Of a stretch of 64,000 nt of DNA, positions 16,543 to 24,433 are shown one piece after another. The notes under the pieces were generated by a model. That model worked only from the letters and a program-made list of their open reading frames with translations, made no database searches and had not been told where the DNA came from. The translations under genes were made by a program, and so were the position numbers. How positions within the stretch are numbered: the stretch's first letter is position 1; each line of letters begins with the position of its first letter. Origin of the DNA: Namhaeicola litoreus (GTDB lineage Bacteria > Bacteroidota > Bacteroidia > Flavobacteriales > Flavobacteriaceae); assembly GCF_042679565.1 (NCBI RefSeq), contig NZ_JBHTMY010000003.1, positions 558,001-622,000 of the forward strand, in the 5' to 3' direction.

Positions 16543-17955
16543 TTATTCCAACATCAATTCTATAAAGTCATAGTAGACTTGTGTTCCTTGGTAAAGCGAT
16601 TTAATGGCGATATTTTCATCTACATTATGGATGTTTTCTACCTCTTCTCTGGTAAAATATACTGGGATAGTCGCATAACAAGGAATACCTTTTGACCTAA
16701 AAACACCCAAATCGTTTAAATTGGGCATGATAACCGAAATTACTTCGGCGCCAGCGTAATTCATTTGGATAGCTTTTTTCAAATTTTGATAATAGATATT
16801 CTGCTTGCCTGATGGATAAGTTCTAGGAGTTTGTTCAACAATATTGACTGAAATTGAATCGTTTTTTAGTCTTTTTTTTATGTCCTTAAGGAATTCAGTT
16901 TCGTCAGTTTCAGGAAGTAATCTGCAATCTAAATAAGCCTCAATAGTATTTGGAATTTTGTTATATGTGTTATTATCTGAATAGACATTGGTTAGGGTTA
17001 ATGTATTAGAATAAATTGCCAATAATTCAGGATGTGCTCTAATCTGACTTGCTAAAAAGACTTTAAATAATTTTGGATGAGATAAGAATAGCTTCTCAAT
17101 CCCTTTTTTATGTTCTCCTAAAGATTTTATAAAATTTACATTTACATCATTAAATATGATTTTTGGCTTTTTGCTAACCAAGTTTTCAAGAGACTTTACC
17201 ATGTCCTTATTGGCATAATGATGGGGCGTAATGCTTGCATGTCCTGCCGTTTCAATATTTAGTTTTAGATTTAACCAAAGTGTTCTTTTATGTGCTACTG
17301 AAATGCCAAAAATGTCATGTTTAAAATCACCCCCAATGATTGTGCTAATTTCTGATGGGCCCTCACCAATAACAACAACTGGTTTAAGTATATCCAAATA
17401 ATGCTCAGCAACAAAGTCAGCCCCCCCTTTACATTGATTTTCTTCACATGAAACACTAAGAAATGTTACATTATAATTTGAATTTGCTTTATTGATTAAC
17501 TGAAGAGCCTGAAGTACAGCGCCCAATTGCATTACTGCTGCTCCCTTATTGTCTATAGCACCCCGACCGTATACTTTACCATTTTCAATTTTTCCAGAAT
17601 AAGGTCCAAATTTAGAGGATTCGCTTTCCATGACAACATCAATGTGATTTAGGAAAACAATATTGGGTTTTTTAAGGTCTAAAGGATGTAGGGAGGCTGC
17701 AAAATTGTAATTGCCATTTTCCGTTCCGAAATCTGTAATAATTAATCCATTTTCCTTGCAAACTTTTTTTAAAAATTCACCGGCTTCTTTTTCATTTTCG
17801 CTAACAGAAGGAATTTGAATATACTTCTGCAGTAAAACTTCCAAGGTGGAAACTTCATTATTTATTTTGAGATAACTGTAGGGAGATTTTTGCGCATAGC
17901 CCAGAGTAAATTGATAAACAAATAAAAGAAAGAGAAATCGAAATTTCATTTTCAA
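16543..17955 (-). CDS. Secreted M20 family metallopeptidase
   Basis: Zinc-dependent exopeptidase of family M20 (dipeptidase/carboxypeptidase type), 470 residues, with a signal peptide at 1-21 (GYAQ) so it is exported. Metal-binding motifs are visible: FLNHIDVVM (about 95-103, with the His and Asp), GKVYGRGAIDNKGAAVM (bridging Asp), SCEENQCKGG (catalytic and bridging Glu) and GEGPSEI. The central dimerisation insert follows at about 225-345 with NIETAGHASITPHHY. It probably trims small peptides in the periplasm. It stands alone, divergent from the DUF4126 gene. Confidence 0.9.
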   Translation of the reverse strand: MKMKFRFLFLLFVYQFTLGYAQKSPYSYLKINNEVSTLEVLLQKYIQIPSVSENEKEAGEFLKKVCKENGLIITDFGTENGNYNFAASLHPLDLKKPNIVFLNHIDVVMESESSKFGPYSGKIENGKVYGRGAIDNKGAAVMQLGAVLQALQLINKANSNYNVTFLSVSCEENQCKGGADFVAEHYLDILKPVVVIGEGPSEISTIIGGDFKHDIFGISVAHKRTLWLNLKLNIETAGHASITPHHYANKDMVKSLENLVSKKPKIIFNDVNVNFIKSLGEHKKGIEKLFLSHPKLFKVFLASQIRAHPELLAIYSNTLTLTNVYSDNNTYNKIPNTIEAYLDCRLLPETDETEFLKDIKKRLKNDSISVNIVEQTPRTYPSGKQNIYYQNLKKAIQMNYAGAEVISVIMPNLNDLGVFRSKGIPCYATIPVYFTREEVENIHNVDENIAIKSLYQGTQVYYDFIELMLE

Positions 17956-18009
17956 ACCATTTTACTATAAAGTTAATACAATTTATATGCAACCGACTTG
18001 AGACCAATT

Positions 18010-18017
18010 TAATTTTG
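18010..18017 (+). promoter_or_regulatory. -7 promoter element of the DUF4126 gene
   Basis: TAATTTTG is an exact -7 element, 33 bases before the ATG at 18051. It overlaps a TTG at 18015 that opens the same frame, so that earlier start cannot be used if the promoter is real. No clear -33 element. Confidence 0.5.
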
Positions 18018-18050
18018 CTAAATTTAATTCAATTTTTATTCTCTTTTATT

Positions 18051-18611
18051 ATGGAGCAATTAATTAGTGTGATTTTAGGCGTTTCATTGGCATCAGCAGT
18101 CGGTTTTAGAATATTTATTCCGTTTTTAGTCGTGAGTATTGCTGCTCATTTTGGTTACTTTGATTTAAATGAAAATTGGGAGTGGATTGGCGGTATATCC
18201 TCTATCATAACTTTTGCTGTAGCAACTGTAGTGGAGGTATTTGCCTATTTTATTCCTTTTGTCGATAATTTATTAGATACCATCGCTATACCAATTGCCG
18301 GTATAGCGGGCTCGGCAATAATGCTTTCTACAATTGGCGAATTTGATCCCTTGATTACCTATTCTCTGGCTATTTTGGCTGGAGGTGGAACTGCCGCTTT
18401 GGTAAAATCTGCAACATCAACCTCTAGATTAGCCTCTTCAACGGTTACAGCCGGTTTGGCTAATCCAGTAGTTTCGGCTACAGAATCGGGTATTTCGAGC
18501 GCACTATCGTTGTCTGCTGTGTTTGTGCCATTAATTGCATTTATACTTGTCGTTTTAGTACTTTTTTTGATGTTTAAACTATACTCAAAAACGAAAAGAG
18601 TAATTAGATAA
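18051..18611 (+). CDS. DUF4126 family membrane protein
   Basis: A 186-residue integral membrane protein from the ATG at 18051 (MEQLISVILGVSLASAVGFR). It has about five hydrophobic helices, rich in Gly, Ala and Ser, and ends with a short basic tail (KLYSKTKRVIR). A first helix with ASAVGFRIFIPFL, then a Glu/Asp-containing turn (EVFAYFIPFVDNLLDTIAIP) and two Ala/Gly-rich helices match what I know as DUF4126, a family of unknown function. hisS follows on the same strand 75 bases later, but no functional link is evident. Confidence 0.8.
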   Translation: MEQLISVILGVSLASAVGFRIFIPFLVVSIAAHFGYFDLNENWEWIGGISSIITFAVATVVEVFAYFIPFVDNLLDTIAIPIAGIAGSAIMLSTIGEFDPLITYSLAILAGGGTAALVKSATSTSRLASSTVTAGLANPVVSATESGISSALSLSAVFVPLIAFILVVLVLFLMFKLYSKTKRVIR

Positions 18612-18686
18612 ATCGTAATTTTCTTCCCGTATTCCAATGTTTTTTTTGGATATTTGCAGCGTTTTGAATCATGAAAAATTAATTGA

Positions 18687-20453
18687 ATGAAACCCAATAT
18701 ACCCAAAGGAACTAGAGATTTTGGTCCTGAAGAACTTGCCAAAAGAAACTATTTATTTCAGACCATTTCAAAGGAGTTTTTAAAATTTGGATTTCAACCT
18801 ATAGAAACCCCTAGTTTCGAGAATTCATCAACCTTGATGGGAAAATATGGTGAAGAAGGAGATCGATTGATTTTCAAAATTTTAAATTCGGGAGATTTTA
18901 AAACCAAAGAATTATCAAATATTGTTAGAGAAGTCCAACTTTTATCTTTAACAGTGTCTCGTATTTTTAAGGATGTCTTAAATGATTTGGATAAATTTGA
19001 AATTGAAGTAGGCAGAAAGCCAAATTTTTATGAATTAGAGCGAAATAAAAATGAATTAAAAAGTTTCATTGAAGAAAAATACCAATACAGAGTTAATCAG
19101 AATATTTCTTTAATCATTGGTTATATTGATTCTCATAAATCAATTGAACGATTATTTCTAGAAGGTAGCATTAGTGAGCTTTTTAAGGATAAAATATTTG
19201 AATTTTTTAATAAATACATTGGAATAACGGAAAATACCTCGGAAAGGTTAGAAAATAATGAAATGCAAAAACTTTTCCCTTTCATAGAGGAGGTTTATGG
19301 AAAGATTATTGATGAACTGTCTGAATATCGTAAACGGTTTTCTAAGAATATTTCTAATGAAATTTCAGAAAAAGCTCTTCGCTACGATCTAACTGTACCA
19401 TTTGCGCGATATGTTGCACAGCACCAAAATGAAATTACGTTTCCATTTAAACGTTATCAAATACAACCTGTTTGGAGAGCCGACCGACCTCAAAAAGGTA
19501 GGTTTAGAGAGTTTTATCAATGTGATGCAGATGTTGTTGGTAGTGATAGTTTATGGCAAGAAGTAGAATTTGTTCAGCTGTACGATGCTGTTTTTACTGA
19601 ACTAAAATTGCCCGTCATCATTAAACTCAACAACAGAAAAATCTTAGCGGGTATTGCGGAGTTAATAGGTGAATCTGACAAGCTTATTGATTTTACGGTC
19701 GCTTTGGATAAACTGGATAAAATTGGTATTGAAAAGGTGACAGAAGAAATGAAAATCAAAGGAATTTCTGACGATGCCATCGAAAAAGTAAGACCTCTTT
19801 TAACACTTCAAGGAGATAATTTTGAAAAATTAGAACAAATTGATGCTTTGTTAAAAGATTCTCACATTGGAAAGAAAGGTGTTGAAGAACTAACCTTTGT
19901 ATTGCGGAATTTAGAAAAATTAGGTCTAGAGAGTTCAGAGTTATTACTCGATATAACCTTGGCGAGAGGGTTGAACTATTATACAGGTGCAATTTTTGAA
20001 GTTCAGGCAAAAAATGTGGAAATGGGCTCCGTGGGAGGAGGAGGAAGGTATGATGATTTAACTGGTATTTTTGGCTTGAAAGGAATTAGCGGTGTTGGTA
20101 TTTCATTTGGTTTAGACAGGATTTATTTGGTTTTAGAGGAACTTAATTTATTTGAAAAAGTAAAGATACCAAAACCTAAAGCGTTGTTTATTAATTTTGG
20201 AGAAGACGAAGCTTTATATAGTTTAAAAGCCATCAAAAGACTAAGATTTCTGGGTATATCCTCAGAGTTATTTCCAAATGCAGACAAACTTAAAAAGCAG
20301 TTGAATTACGCTAACAAAAGAGAAATTGAATACGTGGTAATGGCTGGGGTTGAAGAAATTGAAAAAGGAATTTACACCCTAAAAAATATGATTCGAGGTG
20401 ATCAAACAAATTGTGATTTGAATGATTTGGCTTTGATGTTAGGAAATAAATAA
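18687..20453 (+). CDS. hisS: Histidyl-tRNA synthetase with a large internal insertion
   Basis: Class II aminoacyl-tRNA synthetase that charges tRNA-His. All catalytic marks are intact: motif 1 region (FQPIETPSFE, 36-45), motif 2 (RADRPQKGRFREFYQCDAD, 264-282), HisA (LARGLNYYTGAIFEV, 425-439), HisB (GGGGRYDDLTGIFG) and motif 3 (GVGISFGLDRI, 469-479). The C-terminal anticodon-binding domain begins near 495. The length, 588 residues, is far above the usual 430-460. The excess lies between SGDF (68-71) and ISEKALRYDLTVPFA (226-240), where relatives have only about 25 residues; here about 155 helical, Lys/Glu-rich residues are found. The frame is open throughout, so it is an insertion and not a frameshift. 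A tRNA-His gene lies at 29287. Confidence 0.93.
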   Translation: MKPNIPKGTRDFGPEELAKRNYLFQTISKEFLKFGFQPIETPSFENSSTLMGKYGEEGDRLIFKILNSGDFKTKELSNIVREVQLLSLTVSRIFKDVLNDLDKFEIEVGRKPNFYELERNKNELKSFIEEKYQYRVNQNISLIIGYIDSHKSIERLFLEGSISELFKDKIFEFFNKYIGITENTSERLENNEMQKLFPFIEEVYGKIIDELSEYRKRFSKNISNEISEKALRYDLTVPFARYVAQHQNEITFPFKRYQIQPVWRADRPQKGRFREFYQCDADVVGSDSLWQEVEFVQLYDAVFTELKLPVIIKLNNRKILAGIAELIGESDKLIDFTVALDKLDKIGIEKVTEEMKIKGISDDAIEKVRPLLTLQGDNFEKLEQIDALLKDSHIGKKGVEELTFVLRNLEKLGLESSELLLDITLARGLNYYTGAIFEVQAKNVEMGSVGGGGRYDDLTGIFGLKGISGVGISFGLDRIYLVLEELNLFEKVKIPKPKALFINFGEDEALYSLKAIKRLRFLGISSELFPNADKLKKQLNYANKREIEYVVMAGVEEIEKGIYTLKNMIRGDQTNCDLNDLALMLGNK

Positions 20454-20471
20454 AAATTACAGTTTAAGTTG

Positions 20472-20479
20472 TATTTTTG
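20472..20479 (+). promoter_or_regulatory. -7 promoter element of folE
   Basis: TATTTTTG is an exact TAnnTTTG match 33 bases before the folE ATG at 20512; no TTTG is found at -33 distance. Confidence 0.4.
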
Positions 20480-20511
20480 TAGGCTAAAGTAAAATTTCCC
20501 AATCTTATAAC

Positions 20512-21180
20512 ATGATTAAAATGATAGACGAAATAGGAGATGATCACATTTCTACCTCTGCAAAAACTCCCCTAAGAGAAGATGCGTTTGAACTCAGTAG
20601 TGCTGAAAAAATAAAATCCATAGAAAAGAATGTTGCAGAAATTCTCTACACATTGGGCATGGATTTATCGGATGACAGTTTAAAGGGAACCCCCCTGCGT
20701 GTAGCAAAAATGTATGTGAAAGAAATATTTGCGGGCTTAAGTCCGGAAACAATGCCCAAACTATCAACTTTCGATAATAATTACAAATATGGCGAAATGT
20801 TGGTAGAGAAGAATATTACACTATATTCTACATGTGAACATCATTTGCTGCCAATTATCGGACGAGCTCATATAGCTTATATTTCAAGTGGTAGGGTGAT
20901 AGGTTTATCAAAAATGAATCGGGTAGTGGAATATTTTGCAAAAAGACCACAAGTTCAGGAAAGATTAAATATGCAGATTGTGCAAGCCTTGCAAAAAGCC
21001 TTGGGAACAGAGGATGTAGCTTGCGTAATTGATGCAAAGCATTTATGTGTGAATTCAAGAGGGATTCAAGACATTGCAAGTAGCACTGTTACTGCAGAAT
21101 ATGGTGGGCAGTTTAAAGCAAATGAAGTTCTCAGAAGGGAATTTTTGGATTACATCAATTTAGATACAGCATTTGAATAA
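20512..21180 (+). CDS. folE: GTP cyclohydrolase I
   Basis: Cytosolic enzyme that converts GTP to 7,8-dihydroneopterin triphosphate, the first step of folate (and pterin/queuosine precursor) synthesis. The 222-residue length is normal. Zinc ligands are in place: Cys108 and His111 in TLYSTCEHHLLP, and Cys179 in DAKHLCVNSRG. The substrate-binding stretches GLSKMNRVVEYFAKRPQVQE and the C-terminal RREFLDYI are typical of the decamer-forming family (type IA). It starts 59 bases after hisS and is followed by a strong terminator at 21187-21213. Confidence 0.97.
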   Translation: MIKMIDEIGDDHISTSAKTPLREDAFELSSAEKIKSIEKNVAEILYTLGMDLSDDSLKGTPLRVAKMYVKEIFAGLSPETMPKLSTFDNNYKYGEMLVEKNITLYSTCEHHLLPIIGRAHIAYISSGRVIGLSKMNRVVEYFAKRPQVQERLNMQIVQALQKALGTEDVACVIDAKHLCVNSRGIQDIASSTVTAEYGGQFKANEVLRREFLDYINLDTAFE

Positions 21181-21186
21181 AAACAA

Positions 21187-21213
21187 AAAAAACTATCCGA
21201 AGATAGTTTTTTT
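21187..21213 (+). terminator. Rho-independent terminator after folE
   Basis: AAAACTATC, loop CGAA, GATAGTTTT followed by more T residues; stem 21189-21197 with 21202-21210. The stem of about nine pairs ends in a T-run, and the flanking A-run would also let it work for the minus strand. Confidence 0.75.
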
Positions 21214-21412
21214 GTTTAGCGTTATGTTTTTCTTTGGTTTGTAAAAAGTATCAGTGAGATCTAAAATAATTAATCTCAAAAAAAGGAAAGTCTAGATCAG
21301 TTGAAATTTTCTTAAAGGCAAATTTTTTAATAACAAAAAAACTGGTGTAATTTTTTTTTGGCGTTTCTTCAGAAAAAATAAGTCAAAATCGAATTAAATA
21401 TATACTTACTGC

Positions 21413-22468
21413 TTAAAGATTCGATAAAAACAAAAGAGTGTCTAAGCCATCGGCGTAATCATTTAAAGATGGGGTTTGTGTTTTACCAAAGGGAATTTCA
21501 CCAATTTGACCTTTCCCAACCACACATTGAATTTTATCTTTTTCTGCGTCAAGCCTTTGCTGAAGGTCATTTAAATCTTCGTAATTTTCGTAAAAAAGAG
21601 ACGCAATAGGAGATGAATAACCTGCATCTTCTTTCAACATCAGAAAACCATTCTCAAGCAATTGAAATTTGCTCATTAAATACACCGCTTTGTTGTAAGT
21701 ATAATTGTTCTCATATTTTTTATACTCCATTAAGTAAGAATAGGGTAAGATCTCTCTAAAAAGCGGATCGAAATTATAATTTTTTGGGACGAATAGTTTT
21801 GAAACACTTCGACATCCCAAACCAAAGTACCTAAAAATATCCTCACCGAGACCTTTTAGATCTTCTTTCGTTTCATCCCCACGCAAAATAGCAATAGAAT
21901 TTCTGTTTTTTCTGATAATATTTGGGTATTTGCCAAAATAATAATCAAAATAGCGTGCAGTATTGTTGCTTCCTGTGGCAATCACTGCATCAAAACTTTT
22001 GATTCTGTCTTGAGTAAAATTAATTTTTCCTTTAAATTCTGGAGCAACAAATTCCAAATATTTTGCAATTAAGGGAAGTAATTGTGAGTCGTTAGAAGAT
22101 TGTTTTATTGTGATTTTATGACCAGATATAAGTACAGATAAAAAATCGTGAAAGCCAACTAGTGGTATGTTACCGGCTGTTATAACGGCTACATTCTTTT
22201 CCTTATTTTGATCAAATTGATAAGACGATAACCAATTCTCAAGATTTTCTTTGGTCAAAAGTTTTCCCCAATTTTCAAAAGAAAAGCGCATGTTTTCTTC
22301 TGTGAACCAACCATTGTAATGCTGCGCATTTTTAATTTGATCTGAAAAATCATCAAAAAAAGAATCATTTCCTTTAACCAAGTTATTCATTTCAACTTTA
22401 TCCTCAGAAAATTGTGCCAGAAAACTGCCTAATTCACTAAATGCCTCAATTCTCTTTTCTAGTCGCAT
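21413..22468 (-). CDS. Acyl-CoA reductase (LuxC-like)
   Basis: Protein of the LuxC acyl-CoA/acyl-ACP reductase family, in the aldehyde dehydrogenase superfamily, which reduces an activated fatty acid to an aldehyde. It has 351 residues from the ATG at 22468 (MRLEKRIEAFSELGSFLAQF); an in-frame start at 22504 would add 12 residues but lies upstream of the predicted transcription start. Recognisable parts: VAVITAGNIPLVGFHDFLSV (nucleotide binding), the stretch AILRGDETKEDLKGLGEDIF and the Cys-containing GLGCRSVSKLFVP, the likely catalytic Cys. No lux genes or fatty-acid reductase partners are nearby, so luminescence is not indicated. It is divergent from the ferredoxin gene with an overlapping promoter. 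Confidence 0.82.
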   Translation of the reverse strand: MRLEKRIEAFSELGSFLAQFSEDKVEMNNLVKGNDSFFDDFSDQIKNAQHYNGWFTEENMRFSFENWGKLLTKENLENWLSSYQFDQNKEKNVAVITAGNIPLVGFHDFLSVLISGHKITIKQSSNDSQLLPLIAKYLEFVAPEFKGKINFTQDRIKSFDAVIATGSNNTARYFDYYFGKYPNIIRKNRNSIAILRGDETKEDLKGLGEDIFRYFGLGCRSVSKLFVPKNYNFDPLFREILPYSYLMEYKKYENNYTYNKAVYLMSKFQLLENGFLMLKEDAGYSSPIASLFYENYEDLNDLQQRLDAEKDKIQCVVGKGQIGEIPFGKTQTPSLNDYADGLDTLLFLSNL

Positions 22469-22488
22469 GAAATATAATTTATGAATGT

Positions 22489-22509
22489 TATCTTTGTGCT
22501 GCAAAAATA
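22489..22509. promoter_or_regulatory. Overlapping divergent promoters, LuxC-like gene and ferredoxin
   Basis: Plus strand: TATCTTTG at 22489-22496 is a -7 element for the ferredoxin gene (start about 22503, ATG 22522). Minus strand: TATTTTTG at 22509-22502 is a -7 element for the reductase gene (start about 22495, ATG 22468). Each predicted transcription start falls within the other promoter, so the two should compete for polymerase. Neither has a clear -33 TTTG. Confidence 0.5.
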
Positions 22510-22521
22510 ATTAAAAAATAG

Positions 22522-22872
22522 ATGGCAATAAAGATAACTGATGAGTGCATCAATTGTGGTGCTTGTGAACCTGAATGTCCGAATAATGCAATTTATGAAG
22601 CCTCGGATGATTGGAAATATAGTCAAGGAACAAACTTAAAAGGAACTGTAATTTTTCCTGATGGTAAAGAAGTTAATTCCGATGTTTCTCAAGAACCGGT
22701 AAGCGATGAGTTTTATTTTATTGTGACAGATAAATGCACAGAATGCAAGGGGTTTCATAATGAGCCTCAATGTGCGGCCGTTTGTCCTGTAGATTGCTGT
22801 GTTCCTGACGATGATCATGTAGAAACTGAGGAGCAGTTACTCGCTAAAAAGAAATTTTTACATCAAGAGTAA
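22522..22872 (+). CDS. 4Fe-4S dicluster ferredoxin
   Basis: Small cytosolic electron carrier, 116 residues. The N-terminal cluster motif is CINCGACEPECPNNAIY (Cys at about 9, 12, 15 and 19); the second is CTECKGFHNEPQCAAVCPVD, giving two four-cysteine sites, with the longer spacing of the second set typical of YfhL/Azotobacter-type ferredoxins. An insert of about 45 residues separates the sites. It is upstream of mrp and nifU, both Fe-S cluster assembly genes, on the same strand (65-base gap), which suggests shared use in Fe-S or redox metabolism. Confidence 0.92.
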   Translation: MAIKITDECINCGACEPECPNNAIYEASDDWKYSQGTNLKGTVIFPDGKEVNSDVSQEPVSDEFYFIVTDKCTECKGFHNEPQCAAVCPVDCCVPDDDHVETEEQLLAKKKFLHQE

Positions 22873-22937
22873 AATTAAATAAATGTTCCAACCCTGATTT
22901 TAAAGTATATTTGAAAAGATTGATAAAAAAATAGAAA

Positions 22938-24062
22938 ATGAGTTTTAAGAAACAAGATATATTAGATGCACTAAACACCATTAGCGCCCCCGGCGAAGGA
23001 AAAAGTTTGGTAGAAAGTGACGCGATCAAAAATATTGTAATTTTTGATAAAGAAGTGATAGTAGATGTAGCCATATCAAACCCCTCTTTGCAAGCAAAGA
23101 AAAAAACTGAAGTAGAGATCATGAAAGTTATTCATGATCAAGTAGATCAAAAAATAGATGTAAAGGTTAATGTGATTGTTGAGAATGCAAAAACTCCTCG
23201 CATTGTACCGGAGAAAAAAATTCCGGGAATAAAGAATATTATTGCTGTAGCGTCAGGTAAAGGTGGTGTAGGAAAATCAACAGTAACGGCTAATTTGGCG
23301 GTAAGTTTGGCCAAAATGGGTTTTTCAGTGGGTATTTTAGATGCTGACGTTTATGGACCTTCCATGCCTATTATGTTTGACGTAATGAGTGAGCGACCAC
23401 TTGCAGTCAATATTAATGGGAAATCAAAAATGAAGCCCATAGAAAATTACGGTGTAAAAATATTGAGTTTAGGTTTTTTTACAGAGGCAAACCAAGCTGT
23501 AATTTGGCGTGGTGCTATGGCGTCAAAGGCTTTAAATCAAATGATATTTGATGCGCATTGGTGTGAACTCGACTTTATGTTAATCGATCTTCCTCCAGGA
23601 ACTGGTGATATTCATTTATCGATTGTACAATCTGTCCCTGTCACTGGAGCAGTAATTGTGAGTACACCACAGGCTGTTGCTTTAGCAGATGCTAAAAAAG
23701 GGGTAGCGATGTTCAAACAAGAAAATATAAGTGTACCTGTTCTGGGAATTGTGGAGAATATGAGTTACTTTACACCTGAAGAATTACCAGAAAATAAATA
23801 TTATATTTTTGGTCAAAGTGGAGCTAAACATTTGGCAGAAGATTTAGATACGGCATTTTTAGGAGAAATTCCTTTGGTGCAAAGTATTAGAGAGGCAGGT
23901 GATGTAGGTCGCCCGGTAGCGCTTCAGACAAATTCAAAATTAGAAGAGGCATTTGCTGAGGTAACCAAGAAAATGTTGAGTGAATTGGTTAAAAGAAATG
24001 AAACTTTACCGCCTACAGAAGTGGTTAGAATAACCACGATGTCTGGATGTAGCACAAAATAA
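22938..24062 (+). CDS. Mrp/ApbC family Fe-S cluster carrier ATPase
   Basis: P-loop ATPase that carries Fe-S clusters to target proteins. 374 residues: an N-terminal MIP18/DUF59 domain (about 5-85), then the ATPase domain with the deviant Walker A GKGGVGKST (107-115), the switch DADVYGPSMP and LIDLPPGTGD (Walker B). Unlike E. coli Mrp, no CxxC motif appears where relatives have it: the stretch reads ENMSYFTPEELPENKYYIFG. A C-terminal MSGCSTK has one Cys. Bridging of a cluster may use other residues. nifU follows with a start 23 bases later, supporting a role in Fe-S assembly. Confidence 0.93.
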   Translation: MSFKKQDILDALNTISAPGEGKSLVESDAIKNIVIFDKEVIVDVAISNPSLQAKKKTEVEIMKVIHDQVDQKIDVKVNVIVENAKTPRIVPEKKIPGIKNIIAVASGKGGVGKSTVTANLAVSLAKMGFSVGILDADVYGPSMPIMFDVMSERPLAVNINGKSKMKPIENYGVKILSLGFFTEANQAVIWRGAMASKALNQMIFDAHWCELDFMLIDLPPGTGDIHLSIVQSVPVTGAVIVSTPQAVALADAKKGVAMFKQENISVPVLGIVENMSYFTPEELPENKYYIFGQSGAKHLAEDLDTAFLGEIPLVQSIREAGDVGRPVALQTNSKLEEAFAEVTKKMLSELVKRNETLPPTEVVRITTMSGCSTK

Positions 24063-24085
24063 ACGAGCAATTGAAAAAGGAATTG

Positions 24086-24319
24086 ATGAAAGAAGAATTA
24101 ATTAAGAACATCGAAAAAGCTTTAGATGAAATCAGGCCTTACCTGATTGCTGATGGAGGGAATATAACCCTGATTGATGTAGTAGATGATGTAGTAAAAG
24201 TTCAGTTAGAAGGAGCTTGTTCTGGTTGTAATGTAAATCAACTTACACTTAAAAATGGGGTTGAAGCAACCATAAAAAAGCATGTTCCGCAAATTTCTAG
24301 AGTAGAAGAAATTAAATAA
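24086..24319 (+). CDS. NifU-like C-terminal domain protein
   Basis: Small Fe-S scaffold protein of 77 residues. The chosen ATG at 24086 (MKEELIKNIEKALDEIRPYL) has AAAAAGG just upstream; an in-frame TTG at 24071 is less likely. The family motif is clear: IRPYLIADGGNITLIDV and the cluster-binding CxxC in EGACSGCNVNQLTLKNGVE. It probably assembles a transient cluster at the interface of a dimer and passes it on, perhaps through the Mrp protein encoded 23 bases upstream. Confidence 0.92.
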   Translation: MKEELIKNIEKALDEIRPYLIADGGNITLIDVVDDVVKVQLEGACSGCNVNQLTLKNGVEATIKKHVPQISRVEEIK

Positions 24320-24368
24320 TTCTCATTTTAACGGAGGGTTTGATTTAGGAAGCTAAATGATTATTCGC

Positions 24369-24376
24369 TATATTTG
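24369..24376 (+). promoter_or_regulatory. -7 promoter element of the hmgA-hpd operon
   Basis: TATATTTG is an exact TAnnTTTG match, 57 bases before the hmgA ATG. A TTTG lies at 24339-24342, but the 26-base spacing is longer than usual. The leader of about 50 bases could hold a control site; I see no clear motif in it. Confidence 0.5.
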
Positions 24377-24433
24377 TGAATAACGTAATTATAGCCAAAT
24401 TATTCATCTAGCATCAATTTAACCCTTCGTATT

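Noticed and set aside
18900..19361. Intein or frameshift within hisS
   Set aside because: The frame is continuous, the flanking synthetase motifs are intact, and the inserted segment lacks splice-junction residues and endonuclease motifs.
21413..22468. LuxC homologue as evidence for a bioluminescence operon
   Set aside because: No luxA, luxB, luxD or luxE neighbour; LuxC-like reductases occur widely in non-luminous Flavobacteria.
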